Part shown: piece after piece, positions 16,646 through 24,626 of the stretch | How the letters are laid out: each line of letters starts with the position of its first letter | Position numbering within the stretch: position 1 is the stretch's first letter | Assembly: GCA_038319025.1 (NCBI GenBank) | Contig: JBBQCW010000005.1 | Coordinates: forward strand, 1 to 64,000 | From: JBBQCW01 sp038319025 | GTDB lineage: Bacteria > Actinomycetota > Thermoleophilia > Solirubrobacterales > Solirubrobacteraceae | Length of the DNA stretch: 64,000 bases | Reading direction: 5' to 3' | The notes under the pieces: generated by a model | Database searches by the model: none | The model's input: only the letters and a program-made list of their open reading frames with translations | Told to the model about the DNA's origin: nothing | Made by a program: the position numbers and the translations under genes

Positions 16646-16812
16646 GTCGGTGGTGTAAAGGGAAGTCCGGTGAGAATCCGGCGCGGACCCGCCACTGTGA
16701 CCGGGGAAGCCACTCGTGGCACGCTCAGTGCGTGCAGCCACTGGGCCCGACAAGGGCCCGGGAAGGCGCGAGGCGGTGGTCCCGGGAGCCAGGAGACCTG
16801 CCTCCGGCCGAC
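16646..16812 (+). promoter_or_regulatory. cobalamin (B12) riboswitch
   Basis: The conserved core is plain: AAAGGGAA, CCGGTG...ATCCGG, GCGGACCCGCCACTGTGA, GCCACTGGGCCC, GGGAAGG and the B12 box GCCAGGAGACCTGCC at 16788-16802. Helix P1 closes with GTCGG (16646-16650) and CCGAC (16808-16812). It lies in the leader of the 16846-23039 operon. High adenosylcobalamin is expected to repress expression. Confidence 0.96.
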
Positions 16813-16820
16813 AGCCCATA

Positions 16821-16840
16821 CACCCTCGTGGAAAGGGGTG
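16821..16840 (+). promoter_or_regulatory. ribosome-binding-site sequestering hairpin (expression platform)
   Basis: CACCC (16821-16825) can pair with GGGTG (16836-16840), hiding the AAAGGGG Shine-Dalgarno of the ATG at 16846. There is no T-rich terminator between aptamer and gene, so control is probably at translation initiation. Confidence 0.55.
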
Positions 16841-16845
16841 GCTAT

Positions 16846-18063
16846 ATGCCAATGCACCGTCTCAGGCGCGCGACTCTCGTCGCCACCGCCGCACTCGTAG
16901 TTCTGCCCGCCGTCGCCTCCGCGGCGCCGGTCACCGTCAACCTACGCATCGAAGGCCCCACTCAGACCGTGTTCGAAGGGCCGGTCACCACCGACCTGCG
17001 CACGTTCCATTTCAGCGACTCACCGGCCACCACGCACGTTTGTGACGGCACGGCCGTCGGTGGGTACGGTGGCCCCAGTGCCACTCCGGTTCCCACTCGT
17101 AACGCGGCTTTGGTGACGGCCGCCGAGCAGAACGGCTTCCCACTGCTCGGTAGCTTCGGCCAGTACGGCGCGGGCTTCACCACGATCGGGACGCAGAACG
17201 TCGACTACGACCCGGGCTCCGGGAGGTACCTCGCCGAGTACAAGAACGGCCAGTTCTCCAACTACGGCGGCTGCGGCGATCCGATCGTCACCGGGGACGA
17301 GGTGCTGTACGCCTTCGCTGACGGCAGCGAGACGCTGCTCGGCCTCAGCGGCCCGGCCAAGGCCGCCCTCGGCGCGCCTGTGCCCGTGAAAGTCTCAGAC
17401 CTCGGCTCGCCGGCGACCGGTGTCGCCGGCGCCACCGTCGACGGTCACAGCACCGGGGCGGACGGCACGGCCACAGTCGGCCCGTTCACCACACCGGGCG
17501 ATCACGACCTCAAGGCGACCAAGACCGGTGCGATCCGTTCGAGCCGCCTTCGGGTCTGCGTGACCACCGGCGACGACGGGTACTGCGGAACGAGTATCCC
17601 GACGCCCACGACCACCACACCCACGACGCCCGTTCCGCCGCCGTGCGCGAGCAACGGCCACGACGGTCTGTGTGGCAGCCCGGACACCGACGCCGGGTCG
17701 GGCCAGCTCACCGGTATCACCGAACAGCAGAAGTTCTCCAAGCCCGCGGCGCCGCGGACGCTTACCGGCAAGGTCACGACCACCGGTGCCGGCGTGAAGC
17801 TCGTGGAGGCGAAGTTGACTCGCAAGCTCGGCAAGGTCTGCGAGACGTTCAGCGGAGCTCGCGCGCAGTTCGTGCGGGCCGCCTGCGGCGCTCAGAACGG
17901 GCGCTGGTTTGAGGTCGGCACGACCGCCGATTGGTCGTTCCTGCTGCCGGCCGCGCTGTCGCCCGGCCGCTACGTACTGGATACGCGGGTGACCGACACC
18001 GCCGGCAACGTCGACACGAAGTTGCAGCGCGGCCGCAACCGGATCGTGTTCTTCGTCCGCTGA
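16846..18063 (+). CDS. secreted DUF4430-like protein, first gene of cobalamin operon
   Basis: A 405-residue exported protein of unassigned function. The signal peptide runs to about residue 24 (ATLVATAALVVLPAVASA). Residues ~26-165 resemble DUF4430/transcobalamin C-terminal-like domains: an initial VTVNLRIEG strand, then YLAEYKNGQFSNYGG and the closing GDEVLYAF. An Ig-like segment (~170-240), a Thr/Pro linker and a further beta-rich region follow. There is no lipobox or LPXTG and no C-terminal membrane helix, so it may be released or held by partners. ATG 16846 has AAAGGGG 7-8 nt upstream. Role in extracellular corrinoid binding is inferred from riboswitch control and neighbours. Confidence 0.7.
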   Translation: MPMHRLRRATLVATAALVVLPAVASAAPVTVNLRIEGPTQTVFEGPVTTDLRTFHFSDSPATTHVCDGTAVGGYGGPSATPVPTRNAALVTAAEQNGFPLLGSFGQYGAGFTTIGTQNVDYDPGSGRYLAEYKNGQFSNYGGCGDPIVTGDEVLYAFADGSETLLGLSGPAKAALGAPVPVKVSDLGSPATGVAGATVDGHSTGADGTATVGPFTTPGDHDLKATKTGAIRSSRLRVCVTTGDDGYCGTSIPTPTTTTPTTPVPPPCASNGHDGLCGSPDTDAGSGQLTGITEQQKFSKPAAPRTLTGKVTTTGAGVKLVEAKLTRKLGKVCETFSGARAQFVRAACGAQNGRWFEVGTTADWSFLLPAALSPGRYVLDTRVTDTAGNVDTKLQRGRNRIVFFVR

Positions 18064-19007
18064 TGTCGCGGCTCGCCCGGATCGCCTCGTGCGCCGTCCT
18101 CACGCTCTGCGTGGTGGGCTGCGTCGTGGCGAGCGGGTGCGGCCTGGGCCCGGGCGGTGGATCGACGGGGACGTCGCTCACGGTCACGCTGGATTTCGGT
18201 GAGCACACGCTGCTGGATACGGGCACACCCAAGACGGCCGGCCAGGAGACCGTGATGCGTCTGACCCAGCGCAACGCCAAGGTCAAGACGAGCTACAGCG
18301 GCGGATTCATCCAGTCGATCAACGGGAAATCGGGCGGTCGCCCCGGCGGTCGGCCCACCGACTGGTTCTACTACGTGAACGGCATCGAGGCGCCCAAAGG
18401 CGCCGCCGCCACCGACGTGAACGACGGCGACCGCGTGTGGTGGGACCGCCATGACTGGGGCGCCTCGCAGCGCATTCCCGCCGTTGTCGGCTCCTACCCC
18501 GAGCCGTTCGTGCACGGTCAGAACGGCAAGCGCTACCCGGTGCTGGTGGAGTGCGCCGACCTCGCCTCGGCTCCGTGCGACGCCGTCGTGAAGGCACTGA
18601 CCAAGCATGGCGTCGTGGCCGCCCGTAACGGCATCCGGTCCTCCTTCGTGCAGCACTCGCTGCGCATCCTGGTCGGGCCGTGGGTCGCCGTGCGCGACGA
18701 CGCCGCCGTCCAGCGCTTGGAGGCCGGCCCGGCCGCCAGCGGCGTGTACGCCAAGCCGTCGAAGGACGGCAAGACGATCACCATCCTGCACCCGGACGGC
18801 ACCACCGCGCAGACGCTCGGCGCCGGCGCCGGGCTGATCGCGGCGACCGCCAACGAGAGCGATCCGCCGATCTGGATGGTCACCGGCACCGACGCGGCCG
18901 GCGTCGCCGCGGCCGCGGCCGCGCTGGATGAGAGCACGCTGCATGACCGCTTCGCCCTGGCCATCATGGACGGCCGGGGCGTGCACGTACCGCAGGTCAC
19001 CCCGTGA
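18063..19007 (+). CDS. DUF4430 (transcobalamin C-terminal-like) lipoprotein
   Basis: A 314-residue lipoprotein. The signal sequence ends in lipobox VASGC (Cys about residue 26). Residues ~38-125 form a recognisable DUF4430 domain: SLTVTLDFG, a GGFIQSINGKSGG loop, then DWFYYVNGIEA and GDRVWWDRHDW. In animal B12 carriers the equivalent beta domain covers one face of the corrinoid. Residues ~135-314 form a second alpha/beta region without a family I can name. The start overlaps the previous stop by one base (TGATG). It probably sits on the outer membrane face and hands substrate to the ECF complex encoded downstream. Confidence 0.8.
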   Translation: MSRLARIASCAVLTLCVVGCVVASGCGLGPGGGSTGTSLTVTLDFGEHTLLDTGTPKTAGQETVMRLTQRNAKVKTSYSGGFIQSINGKSGGRPGGRPTDWFYYVNGIEAPKGAAATDVNDGDRVWWDRHDWGASQRIPAVVGSYPEPFVHGQNGKRYPVLVECADLASAPCDAVVKALTKHGVVAARNGIRSSFVQHSLRILVGPWVAVRDDAAVQRLEAGPAASGVYAKPSKDGKTITILHPDGTTAQTLGAGAGLIAATANESDPPIWMVTGTDAAGVAAAAAALDESTLHDRFALAIMDGRGVHVPQVTP

Positions 19008-19867
19008 TCTTCCGTCGACTCGCCAGCCCGTTGCACGCAACCCGAGCCTCGGTGGCCAGCCTGTACTGCTTGGCGCTCGGGGCGGCGGCCCTCATCACGG
19101 AGAACCCTGTCGTCCTGCTGGCCGTGGGGCTCGCCGTACTGGGCGCGGCCTGGGGCGCACGTGTCTCCGACGATGTGTTGCGGGCAGCCCGCTGGGCGGC
19201 GCTGCTCGCGGTCGTGGTCGCGTTGATCAACCCGCTCATCGTCCGCGAGGGGCTGACGGTGCTGGTCCGCCTGGGCGAGGTACCGCCGTTCGGCCAGGTC
19301 GACATCACCCTTGAAGCGCTCGTCTACGGCGCGGTGCTGGGTCTCCGGGTCCTGGTCATCGTCTCCGCGGCGGCGCTGTTCGCTGTCGCCGTCGACCCCG
19401 ACGCCCTGCTGCGCCTCTTCCGCCGTGTGTCGTTCCGTTCGGCGCTGACGGCGGTGTTGGCCACGCGCCTGGTGCCTGTGCTGATCGCCGACGGGCGGCG
19501 GTTGGCCGAGGGTCAGCGCTGCCGCGCCGACGGCGGTGGCTCCCGGGTCGCGGTGGTTCGCGCGGTGGCCACGGGCGCGCTTGACCGTGCGGTCGACGTG
19601 GCCGCGACGCTCGAGGTACGCGGGTTCGCCGTCGCGCGCACCCCACCGCGTGGTGGGCCGTCGTGGTCGCGCCATGACGTTGCGTTCGCCCTTTCCACTG
19701 GGGCGATCGTGGTTCTCTCGGTGGGCGCAGCCGTGACCGGGGTGGCGTCCGCCGCCTTCTATCCGGAACTCGATCTGGACGGCGGCGCGAACGTGTGGCT
19801 GCTCGGCGCCGCGATCGTGGCCGTCGCGCTGCTGCCGTTCGCCGATCGCCGGGGGATCGCACCTTGA
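19004..19867 (+). CDS. ecfT: ECF transporter transmembrane component EcfT
   Basis: A 287-residue membrane protein of the CbiQ/EcfT family, which couples ATP hydrolysis to toppling of the S component. It has about five hydrophobic segments plus a long cytoplasmic coupling region with the arginine motifs EGQRCRADG and LEVRGF, the latter matching the family's conserved Ala-Arg-Gly-type coupling motif. GTG 19004 overlaps the lipoprotein stop as GTGA, and its own stop overlaps the ATPase TTG start. All operon spacing suggests translational coupling. Substrate specificity lies in the S component. Confidence 0.9.
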   Translation: MIFRRLASPLHATRASVASLYCLALGAAALITENPVVLLAVGLAVLGAAWGARVSDDVLRAARWAALLAVVVALINPLIVREGLTVLVRLGEVPPFGQVDITLEALVYGAVLGLRVLVIVSAAALFAVAVDPDALLRLFRRVSFRSALTAVLATRLVPVLIADGRRLAEGQRCRADGGGSRVAVVRAVATGALDRAVDVAATLEVRGFAVARTPPRGGPSWSRHDVAFALSTGAIVVLSVGAAVTGVASAAFYPELDLDGGANVWLLGAAIVAVALLPFADRRGIAP

Positions 19868-21483
19868 CCGCCCTACGGATCGAGCACTTCACGTACACGT
19901 ACGCGGGGGCCGACGGACCGGCGTTGCGGGACGTCTCGCTTACCGTGGAGCCCGGCGAGTTCGTCGTCCTGGCGGGCCTGTCGGCCTCAGGCAAATCGAC
20001 CCTGCTGCGTGCTGCCAGCGGCCTCGTGCCGCACTTCCACGGCGGCGACGTCGCGGGTCGCGTGGTGGTCGGTGGCCTGGACACGCGCGAGCACGGCCCC
20101 GGCGACATTGCCGCGGTGGCCGGCACCCTGTTCCAGGATCCGGAGACGCAGGTCGTCCTCGGGACGGTCCGTAACGAGTTGGCGTTCCCGTTGGAGAACC
20201 GAGGGCTCGGCGCCTCCGCGGTCGCGCGTGGGGTGGAGGAGGTGGCCCTCGCGCTGGGCATCGAGACGCTCCTGGATCGTCCCACAGGAGAGTTGAGCGG
20301 CGGCGAACTGCAGCGCGTTGCGCTCGGGGCCTCCGTCGCCGGGCGGCCGGCGCTGGTGCTGCTCGATGAGCCCACCTCGCAGTTGGACCCGGTCGCAGGG
20401 GACGAACTCGTGTGGCTGCTACGCCGCCTTAACGAAGAGTGGGGCACCGCCGTCGTGCTTTGCGAGCATCGGCTGGAGCGATGCTTGGGGCACGCAGATC
20501 GTGTCGTCGCGCTCGACCACGGTGCGGTCGCGTGCGACGGTGACCCGCGAGCCTTCCTGGACTGGGCGGGCGAACACGCCCCGGCACTTCAGACACCCGG
20601 CGCCCGCCTGTTCGCCCGTGCCGGGTTGCGCCCGTTGCCGGCCGGGGTCAAGGAGGCTCGCGCCACTCTGCGCTCTCACGGCCTCCTCGCCGCCCACCGC
20701 CCGCAGGATCCGACCGCCGCCGATACCGCCCCGGCGCCCCGGCGTGCGCGCCGAGCCGAGCGCGGCGAGGCCGCTCTCCTGGTCGACCGCGTCTGGCACG
20801 AATTTCGCGGCGGCCGTACGGTGCTGCGTGACGTCTCGCTCGTGTTTGCCGCCGGTGAACGCGTGGCGCTCATGGGCCGTAACGGTGCCGGCAAGTCCAC
20901 GCTGCTCAAGCACGCCGGGGGATTGCTGGAGCCCAGCCGCGGCACCGTCCGCGCGCAGGGCCGCGTGGCGCTCCTGCTGCAAGATCCCGGCGCCTACCTC
21001 GTGCACGAGACGGTCGCCGAGGAGGCATCGTCCGCCGCGCTGGAGGCCGAGGGTCTGGGCCATCTGCTCACCCGCCATCCGCGGGACCTGAGTGGGGGAG
21101 AGCGCCAGCGGTTGGCCCTTGCCGTTGTGCTTGGCGATCGCGAGCAGCGGCCTGCCGTGGTCTGCCTGGACGAACCTACGCGCGGGATGGACCGCGGCGA
21201 CAAGGGTGACCTGGCGCTGCGTCTTCGCGAACTGGCCGCGGCGGGCACCGCCGTCATCGTCGCCACCCACGACGCCGAGTTCGCCGCCGCCTTCGCGGAG
21301 CGCGTGGTGCTGCTGGCTGATGGTCGGCCGATCGCGGACGGTCCCTCCTCCGAGGTACTGGCGGGCGGCTGGTACTTCGCCACCGAGACGGCGCGGATCC
21401 TGGGCGGAGAAGGCGGCGCGCTGCTGCCGGAAGAAGGCGCGGAGATCCTGCGTCGTGGCTTGACGGTGGAGATGGCTCCCTAA
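19864..21483 (+). CDS. fused double ECF ATPase (EcfA-EcfA')
   Basis: A 539-residue protein with two complete ABC ATPase domains in one chain. Domain 1 has Walker A GLSASGKST (about 38-46), signature LSGGELQR and Walker B VLLDEPTSQLD. Domain 2, from about residue 305, has Walker A GRNGAGKST (about 338-346), signature LSGGERQR and Walker B VCLDEPTRGMD. ECF systems normally use two separate polypeptides, EcfA and EcfA', so the fusion fixes heterodimer stoichiometry. The start is TTG 19864, overlapping the ecfT stop as TTGA; the first domain's opening strand begins right there. Confidence 0.92.
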   Translation: MTALRIEHFTYTYAGADGPALRDVSLTVEPGEFVVLAGLSASGKSTLLRAASGLVPHFHGGDVAGRVVVGGLDTREHGPGDIAAVAGTLFQDPETQVVLGTVRNELAFPLENRGLGASAVARGVEEVALALGIETLLDRPTGELSGGELQRVALGASVAGRPALVLLDEPTSQLDPVAGDELVWLLRRLNEEWGTAVVLCEHRLERCLGHADRVVALDHGAVACDGDPRAFLDWAGEHAPALQTPGARLFARAGLRPLPAGVKEARATLRSHGLLAAHRPQDPTAADTAPAPRRARRAERGEAALLVDRVWHEFRGGRTVLRDVSLVFAAGERVALMGRNGAGKSTLLKHAGGLLEPSRGTVRAQGRVALLLQDPGAYLVHETVAEEASSAALEAEGLGHLLTRHPRDLSGGERQRLALAVVLGDREQRPAVVCLDEPTRGMDRGDKGDLALRLRELAAAGTAVIVATHDAEFAAAFAERVVLLADGRPIADGPSSEVLAGGWYFATETARILGGEGGALLPEEGAEILRRGLTVEMAP

Positions 21484-21500
21484 ATGACTGATTCCATCTC

Positions 21501-23039
21501 ATGAGCTGGGCGATGGCCTCCTTCACGCTGCTGTTCCTCGCCCTCGCGGTCGGTTTCATCTGGTACGAGCGGACGCATCCGCCGGCCAAGATCGTCGCGC
21601 TGGTGGCCGCGCTGGCCGCGCTGGCCGCCGCGGGGCGTGTGGCGTTCGCGCCGTTGCCCAACATCAAGCCGACGACCGACATCGTCCTGCTGGCCGGGTT
21701 CGCCCTGGGCGCGGCGCCGGGTTTCGCGGTCGGCGCGGTGGCGGCGATCGCGTCGAACGTCATGTTCGGGCAGGGGCCGTGGACGCCGTGGCAGATGCTG
21801 GCCTGGGGCCTCTGCGGCTTGTTCGGCGCTGCGCTGGGTCGCATGACGCACCGGTCGCTGGGCCGCTGGCCGCTGGCCGCCGCGTGTGGCGTCGCTGGGC
21901 TCGGGTTTGGGTTGATCATGGATTTCTCCACGTGGACCACGTACACCGGCGCGCACACCTTGGGCGAGTTCCTGACCATCTCCGCGACATCGCTTCCGTT
22001 CAACATCGCCCACGCCGTCGGCAACGTCCTCTTCTGCCTCGCCTTCGGCCCCGCGTTTCTGCGCGCGCTGCTGCGCTACCGCGAGCGGTTCACCGTTCGT
22101 TGGGCGCCGCTGGTGGCCAGCGGCGCGGTGCTCGCCGGGGTGCTCGTCGCGCTCGGCGGTGCTGGGCCGGGCGCACCCGCCGCGAGCGCCGCCACCGCTC
22201 ACACCGCCGCGTCGCCTGGCGCTCGCGCCGTCGCCTACTTACGCCGGGCCCAGAACCGTGACGGCGGTTTCGGCCCCCTTCGCGGCCGCGGTTCCACGCC
22301 GCTCTACACCTCGTGGGCGGCCCTCGGGTTGGCCGCCGCGGGCGTGGCGCCCGGCAACGTGCGCCATGGCGGCGCGACGCTCGCGGGGCGTGTGCAGGCC
22401 GACGCGGCCCGCGCGCAGTCCGCGGGCGATTTGGAGCGCACCGTCCTCGCGTTGCGCGCGGCACGGCGATCGACCGGCGCCACTGCCGCCCGGCTGACGC
22501 GCCTGCAGCAGCGCGACGGCTCCTGGAACCACTTGGTCAACCAGACGGCGTTCGGCGTCCTCGCCCTGCGTGCAGCGGGGCAGAGCATCCACGCCCCACG
22601 AGTCCGCGCGGCCGGGCACTTCCTCGTGGGTCAGGCCGGCAGAGACGGCGGCTTCAGCTATGCGGGCCGTGTGGCGGCGAGTGGCATCGACGACACCGCG
22701 TCGGCGATCCAGGGCCTCGTGCGCTCGGGGTACGGCAGGTCGCGCACGGTGCGTCGCGCTACTGCCTACCTGGTCGCACGTCAGAACCTCGACGGCGGCT
22801 TCCCGCTGACACCAGGCGCCGGCTCAAACGCCCAGTCCACGTCGTTCGCGGTGCAAGCGCTCGTGGCGGTCGGGCGCAACCCGGCCGCGGTCCGCCGCCG
22901 TGGCTCGCGGTCCCCGATCGCCTACCTCGTGTCGCTGATGGCGGCCGACGGCAGTGTGCGCTACTCGCGCACCAGCGCCCAGACGCCCGTCTGGGTCACG
23001 GCGCAGGCGCTTCTGGCTTTCGCGCGGCGCCCGTTCTGA
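21501..23039 (+). CDS. ECF S component fused to alpha/alpha-toroid (prenyltransferase/squalene-cyclase-like) domain
   Basis: A 512-residue two-part protein. Residues ~1-195 are an S-component-like membrane domain with about six helices and family-style segments FAPLPNIKPTTDIVLL and MFGQGPWTPWQML. A further hydrophobic segment (~201-223) then leads to an extracytoplasmic half (~228-512) of about six helical-hairpin repeats with QDGGF-type turns (NRDGGFG, QRDGSW, GRDGGFSY, NLDGGFP, AADGSVRY). Such repeats build alpha6/alpha6 toroids, the fold of the substrate-binding domain of intrinsic factor and transcobalamin. Terpene-cyclase acidic catalytic motifs are not evident. It lies 17 nt after the ATPase gene and closes the riboswitch operon; B12 specificity is inferred. 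Confidence 0.85.
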   Translation: MSWAMASFTLLFLALAVGFIWYERTHPPAKIVALVAALAALAAAGRVAFAPLPNIKPTTDIVLLAGFALGAAPGFAVGAVAAIASNVMFGQGPWTPWQMLAWGLCGLFGAALGRMTHRSLGRWPLAAACGVAGLGFGLIMDFSTWTTYTGAHTLGEFLTISATSLPFNIAHAVGNVLFCLAFGPAFLRALLRYRERFTVRWAPLVASGAVLAGVLVALGGAGPGAPAASAATAHTAASPGARAVAYLRRAQNRDGGFGPLRGRGSTPLYTSWAALGLAAAGVAPGNVRHGGATLAGRVQADAARAQSAGDLERTVLALRAARRSTGATAARLTRLQQRDGSWNHLVNQTAFGVLALRAAGQSIHAPRVRAAGHFLVGQAGRDGGFSYAGRVAASGIDDTASAIQGLVRSGYGRSRTVRRATAYLVARQNLDGGFPLTPGAGSNAQSTSFAVQALVAVGRNPAAVRRRGSRSPIAYLVSLMAADGSVRYSRTSAQTPVWVTAQALLAFARRPF

Positions 23040-23121
23040 ATCGCGTGATCGGGCGCCTCGGTACACCCCTGAGACCCACCGGGCGGCGTTTCTTGCGCCG
23101 CATCGGATAGCTTCCGGCGCG

Positions 23122-24264
23122 ATGGCCGTCCGCGTCGGAGTTCCCAAGGAGACCGCTGAAGGCGAGCGCCGCGTTGCGCTCTCTCCCGAGGTCACCAAGA
23201 AGCTGGTCGCCAAGGGCGTCACGGTGACGGTCGAGCCCGGTGCCGGAGCGGCCGCGCTGATCCCCGATGAGGCCTACACGGACGCCGGGGCCACGCTCGG
23301 TGCCGACGTGTGGTCAGCGGATGTCGTCGTCACGGTCGCCCCGCCGTCGCCCGAGCGCATCGCCACGCTCACCGCCGGCCAGACGCTCATCGGCTTCCTC
23401 GGGCCGCTCTCCAGCCCGGCCACCACCAAGGCGCTGGCCGCCTCCGGCGTCACGGCGCTGGCCATGGAAGCGATCCCGCGCATCAGCCGTGCGCAGTCGA
23501 TGGACGCACTCTCCAGCCAGGCCAACGTCGCCGGTTACCAGTCCGTTCTCGTCGCCGCCGAGGGCATGGGCCGCTTCTTCCCGATGTTGATGACCGCCGC
23601 GGGCACGATCCCGCCGGCCAAGGTGCTCGTGCTCGGCATCGGCGTCGCCGGTCTACAGGCGCTGGCCACCGCACGCCGCCTGGGCGCCGCCACCACCGGC
23701 TACGACGTCCGGCCCGAGACGGCCGAGCAGGTCGAGTCGCTTGGTGCCAAATGGCTGGATCTGGGGATCGACGCCGCCGGCGAAGGTGGCTACGCCCGCG
23801 AGCTGACCGACGAGGAGCGCGCGCAGCAGCAGCAGGCGCTCACCGAGGCCACCAAAGCATTCGACGTCGTCATCACCACCGCGCTGGTACCGGGCCGTCC
23901 CGCCCCGCGCCTGGTCACCGCCGAGGCCGTGCACGGCATGAAGCCCGGCTCGGTGATCGTCGATCTGGCCGGCGAGACGGGCGGCAACTGCGAGCTGACC
24001 GTCCCCGGGGAGACGACGGTGGTGAACGGCGTGACGATCATGTCCCCGCTCAACCTCCCGTCGCAGGTCGCCGAACACGCCTCGGCGCTCTACGCGCGCA
24101 ACGTCCATGCGCTGCTGGAGTTGCTGTTGGCCGGCGGCGACGACGGCGCCGAACCCACGTTGCACCTCGACTTCGACGACGAGATCATCGCCGGCGCGTG
24201 CATCACCCGCGGCGGGGAGATCGTCCACGAGCGCGCCCGCCAGACGGTGGAGGCCTCCGGATGA
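23122..24264 (+). CDS. pntAA: NAD(P) transhydrogenase subunit alpha, part 1 (NAD-binding)
   Basis: A 380-residue soluble NAD(H)-binding subunit of the proton-translocating transhydrogenase, which uses the proton gradient to make NADPH from NADH. The N-terminus VGVPKETAEGERRVALSP, the mobile region SRAQSMDALSSQANVAGYQ and the nucleotide fold VLVLGIGVAGLQA are characteristic. The split form (separate PntAA and PntAB) is common in bacteria. ATG 23122 has no strong ribosome binding site. The stop overlaps the next ATG (24261-24264), and the three genes form a coupled operon beginning 82 nt after the cobalamin operon. Confidence 0.96.
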   Translation: MAVRVGVPKETAEGERRVALSPEVTKKLVAKGVTVTVEPGAGAAALIPDEAYTDAGATLGADVWSADVVVTVAPPSPERIATLTAGQTLIGFLGPLSSPATTKALAASGVTALAMEAIPRISRAQSMDALSSQANVAGYQSVLVAAEGMGRFFPMLMTAAGTIPPAKVLVLGIGVAGLQALATARRLGAATTGYDVRPETAEQVESLGAKWLDLGIDAAGEGGYARELTDEERAQQQQALTEATKAFDVVITTALVPGRPAPRLVTAEAVHGMKPGSVIVDLAGETGGNCELTVPGETTVVNGVTIMSPLNLPSQVAEHASALYARNVHALLELLLAGGDDGAEPTLHLDFDDEIIAGACITRGGEIVHERARQTVEASG

Positions 24265-24626
24265 CCCCGCTCGCCGTCTACATCTCAATCTCCGGTGTCA
24301 GCCCCCTCGTCACCAACTTGGCGATCCTCGTGCTGGCCGGCTTCGTCGGCTATGCGGTGATCAGCAAGGTGCCCAACACCCTGCACACGCCGCTGATGTC
24401 CGGGACCAACGCGATCCACGGCATCGTCGTGCTGGGCGGCCTCGTCCTGCTGGCGACCGGAGCCGACCTGGACACCGGCTCCAAGATCATCCTGTTCGTC
24501 GCGCTCGTCTTCGGCGCCATCAACGTGGTTGGCGGCTTCGTGGTCACCGACCGCATGCTGGAGATGTTCAAGCCCAAGAAGGACAAGCCCAAGGACGATG
24601 GCGACGCTAAGGGCGGCGACGCATGA
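24261..24626 (+). CDS. pntAB: NAD(P) transhydrogenase subunit alpha, part 2 (membrane)
   Basis: A 121-residue membrane subunit with about three to four helices, equivalent to the C-terminal domain of one-piece PntA. The sequence PLMSGTNAIHGIVVLGG is the conserved family segment lining the proton path. A lysine- and aspartate-rich cytoplasmic tail (KPKKDKPKDDGD) follows the last helix. It overlaps the genes on both sides by 4 bp. It assembles with PntAA and PntB. Confidence 0.95.
   Translation: MTPLAVYISISGVSPLVTNLAILVLAGFVGYAVISKVPNTLHTPLMSGTNAIHGIVVLGGLVLLATGADLDTGSKIILFVALVFGAINVVGGFVVTDRMLEMFKPKKDKPKDDGDAKGGDA

Noticed and set aside
21501..23039. Reading the toroid half as a terpene or squalene cyclase
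   Set aside because: It lacks an evident DXDD or equivalent catalytic acid motif, is tethered to an S component and lies under a cobalamin riboswitch, so a binding role is more likely.
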